Shown: positions 62,800 to 64,000 of the stretch, in pieces
Numbering within the stretch: position 1 is the stretch's first letter
Layout of the letters: every line of letters begins with the position of its first letter
Source of the DNA: Rhodobacteraceae bacterium EL53
Lineage (GTDB): Bacteria > Pseudomonadota > Alphaproteobacteria > Rhodobacterales > Rhodobacteraceae
Length of the DNA stretch: 64,000 nucleotides
Direction: 5' to 3'
Assembly (NCBI GenBank): GCA_900313015.1
Contig: OMPR01000007.1
Coordinates: 42,350-106,349 of the forward strand
Translations under genes and position numbers: made by a program
The notes under the pieces: generated by a model
Database searches by the model: none
What the model was told of the DNA's origin: nothing
What the model saw: only the letters and a program-made list of their open reading frames with translations

Positions 62800-63534
62800 C
62801 TAGCTAGGCTTTTTTCCAGCATAGTTGACACGGACGTTTTCACGCCACCCGCCTATGACATCTTGCTTGACCTCGCTGCTACCCGTGCCAATCATGTTCC
62901 GGCGGCGCTCGGTATAGTCAAAACTCTTGTGAATAAGATCCAGATCAGGGAACAGGCCCGCTAGGCCTTCTGGGGTGTAACGGAAATAGTCCCCTGGGCA
63001 CGGATGGTAGCGCCAAGCGAACAACGTGCTGTGGACTGTGAGGCCGCCTGGTTTCAAGATGCGTGTAATCTCCTTGCCGGCCAACCAAGGTTTATTTATG
63101 TGCTCGAAGACATCAACGCTAAATACAAAATCATAGGTGTTGTCCGGAATATGCGGACAGTCCGTGATATCTCCAATTTCGACTTGAACCCCGTTATTGG
63201 TGCTCTCCTTAAGATCAAGAGCGAAATATTTAAAGTTCGAGAAATGTTGGTTTCTTGGATTCCGTCGCCCACCAATTTCAAGCATTACACCGCTGGCTAC
63301 GCCACCTTGTGCAAGAGCTTGATCAGCAATTTTGCTAATGCGTTCCCATCTATTCGGTTTTTTCTTGAAGCCGGTATCCATCTCATCAAGCGCGCTCGCT
63401 AAACTTCCATCAATTCGACTAAGGGATTCCAATGCTGAAATTCTGTTTTGCAAGGATCTAAAATTTTTCTTTGTCGTTTTGACCAAAGATGGATTTGAAA
63501 ACGCAGCGACGGCAGCTTTAAAACGATGGATCAC
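62800..63534 (-). CDS. Class I SAM-dependent methyltransferase
   Basis: A 244-residue methyltransferase. The N-terminal 75 residues form a basic helical coiled-coil-like part (TTKKNFRSLQNRISALESLSRIDGSL). The core has VASGVMLEIGGRRNPRNQHFSNFKYFALDLKES (motif I variant with Ile-Gly-Gly-Arg), VQVEIGDITDCPHIPDNTYDFVFSVDVFEHINKPWLAGKEITRILKPGGLTVHSTLFAWRYHPCPGDYFRYTPEGL (motifs for methyltransferase type 11). It starts with GTG. Such genes often lie in surface-polysaccharide clusters, but no such cluster is present. Composition is A+T-rich, like other accessory genes here. Confidence 0.82.
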   Translation of the reverse strand: MIHRFKAAVAAFSNPSLVKTTKKNFRSLQNRISALESLSRIDGSLASALDEMDTGFKKKPNRWERISKIADQALAQGGVASGVMLEIGGRRNPRNQHFSNFKYFALDLKESTNNGVQVEIGDITDCPHIPDNTYDFVFSVDVFEHINKPWLAGKEITRILKPGGLTVHSTLFAWRYHPCPGDYFRYTPEGLAGLFPDLDLIHKSFDYTERRRNMIGTGSSEVKQDVIGGWRENVRVNYAGKKPS

Positions 63535-63696
63535 ACTATTCTCCCATAGTAATGCTTATGCTCACATCATGTATATGTGTACAATTGCGTCAACACTTAC
63601 ACTTATAGCGTATGCGCACTCGTTTTACTCCTTTGTTCTTTGGAAACTGATCCGTTCCTGCACGTTTTAGGTCTTAGCGAAACCGGCTGCAGGATG

Positions 63697-63939
63697 TTAT
63701 GGCGCGTTTGCAGGACCGTTCCCTGTTGGGCAACATGGCATCCACCCAATCCAGCGCGCTCGCTTTTCTTTGTGTTGCGTCTTGCTGTCGTGACAGAACT
63801 TGCGGAGCGATCGCAGTTCACCGAACCAGAACAGCCCGTGATCATCCCGATGTGAAATGACATAGCCGGCAACGGTTGCGAGTTGCGGCAAATGCTCCCC
63901 AAGACTTGCGCTAAAAAACGATCCATGTTCGAAGCCCAA
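63697..63939 (-). pseudogene. HNH endonuclease C-terminal remnant
   Basis: The 80-codon minus frame reads LATVAGYVISHRDDHGLFWFGELRSLRKFCHDSKTQHKEKRARWIGW. Phage-type HNH nucleases have DHIxPHRxDxxLFWxxxNLQSLCKxCHDxKT here. The first DH pair is replaced by GY and the first zinc Cys by Arg, and the N-terminal part with CxxC is not in frame upstream. It ends GWMPCCPTGNGPANAP where the family has a short GWPVDP-type tail. It is therefore a decayed copy, probably of phage origin, near the window edge. Confidence 0.55.
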
Positions 63940-64000
63940 TCACTACAATGCTGTCCTTTGACGAGCTCAAGTGTGGGTTGGAGATGAATTGCACAGATGG

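Noticed and set aside
62799-62820. AGCCTAGCTAGGCT followed by six T, as a plus-strand terminator
   Set aside because: The perfect palindrome leaves too small a loop, there is no plus-strand gene ending there, and it contains the stop codon of the minus-strand methyltransferase.
1-64000. tRNA, rRNA, CRISPR arrays, cobalamin riboswitch
   Set aside because: I looked in every gap of notable length and saw no cloverleaf with a T-arm, no rRNA core motif, no regular spaced repeat and no B12 box upstream of mcm.

Overview
This window looks like a chromosomal segment of a marine alphaproteobacterium of the Roseobacter group (Rhodobacterales). The case rests on gene content and order: a propionyl-CoA carboxylase/methylmalonyl-CoA mutase locus with its PccR-type regulator, a betI-betC-betA cluster, a short prolyl-tRNA synthetase without the editing insert, HdaA beside a PerM-type membrane protein, and several small lipoproteins and hypothetical proteins typical of that group. 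No rRNA, tRNA, CRISPR array or intact prophage is visible.

Layout. 1-5.4 kb is accessory and gene-poor: a decayed IS5 transposase (IS903 type) interrupted by an inverted pair of IS5 (IS427-type) transposase ends, a MarC-family membrane protein, an orphan TylF-like methyltransferase and a solitary IS end. 5.4-15.6 kb holds a 2-oxoglutarate oxygenase, a ClpP-like membrane protein, a nitroreductase, a divergent LysR/LysE exporter pair, a DMT exporter, the bet cluster (repressor, choline sulfatase, choline dehydrogenase) and a secreted nuclease. 15.6-29.0 kb is the propionate block: pccR, an MFS exporter, pccB, five small genes, pccA, a DUF4174 gene, a sulfotransferase-like gene, mcm and a MAPEG gene. 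29-47.6 kb is housekeeping: VOC and GNAT proteins, TerB-DnaJ, a nuclease/phosphatase, ppx, hdaA, a PerM-type protein, an SLC13 carrier, a second oxygenase, proS, lolC-lolD, an Ldh-family dehydrogenase, a cytochrome c lipoprotein, a glycosylase and a thioesterase. 47.8-53.3 kb carries a quaternary-amine ABC transporter with a double-length permease, then NnrU and DUF2478 genes. 53.3-57.4 kb has a GC-rich empty stretch with a long hairpin, an A+T-rich secreted protein, parE and a VOC gene. 57.4-64 kb is accessory again: a cluster of hairpins, a secreted arylsulfatase, a PLP decarboxylase between two copies of a hairpin repeat, a broken AraC regulator, a methyltransferase and an HNH nuclease remnant.

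How it fits together. The bet cluster and the ABC transporter 37 kb away share the same operator-like palindrome (ATTGAC-NN-GTCAAT) in front of their first genes. I infer one BetI regulon for taking up quaternary amines and converting choline sulfate to choline and betaine aldehyde; the next enzyme, BetB, is not in the window. PccR, pccA, pccB and mcm form the propionyl-CoA to succinyl-CoA route, with TTTGCAAA-type half-sites near pccR and pccB. Some of the small genes between pccB and pccA overlap or are tightly coupled and may serve the same pathway, but their functions are unknown.

I see no defence island or biosynthetic cluster that is clearly a new system. The strongest leads are the shared BetI-like operator, the structured candidate RNA upstream of pccA, the small genes inside the pcc locus, and the hairpin-rich intergenic regions at 53.3-54.1 and 57.6-57.8 kb. 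All family calls come from reading sequence and recalled family motifs; no database search was run.
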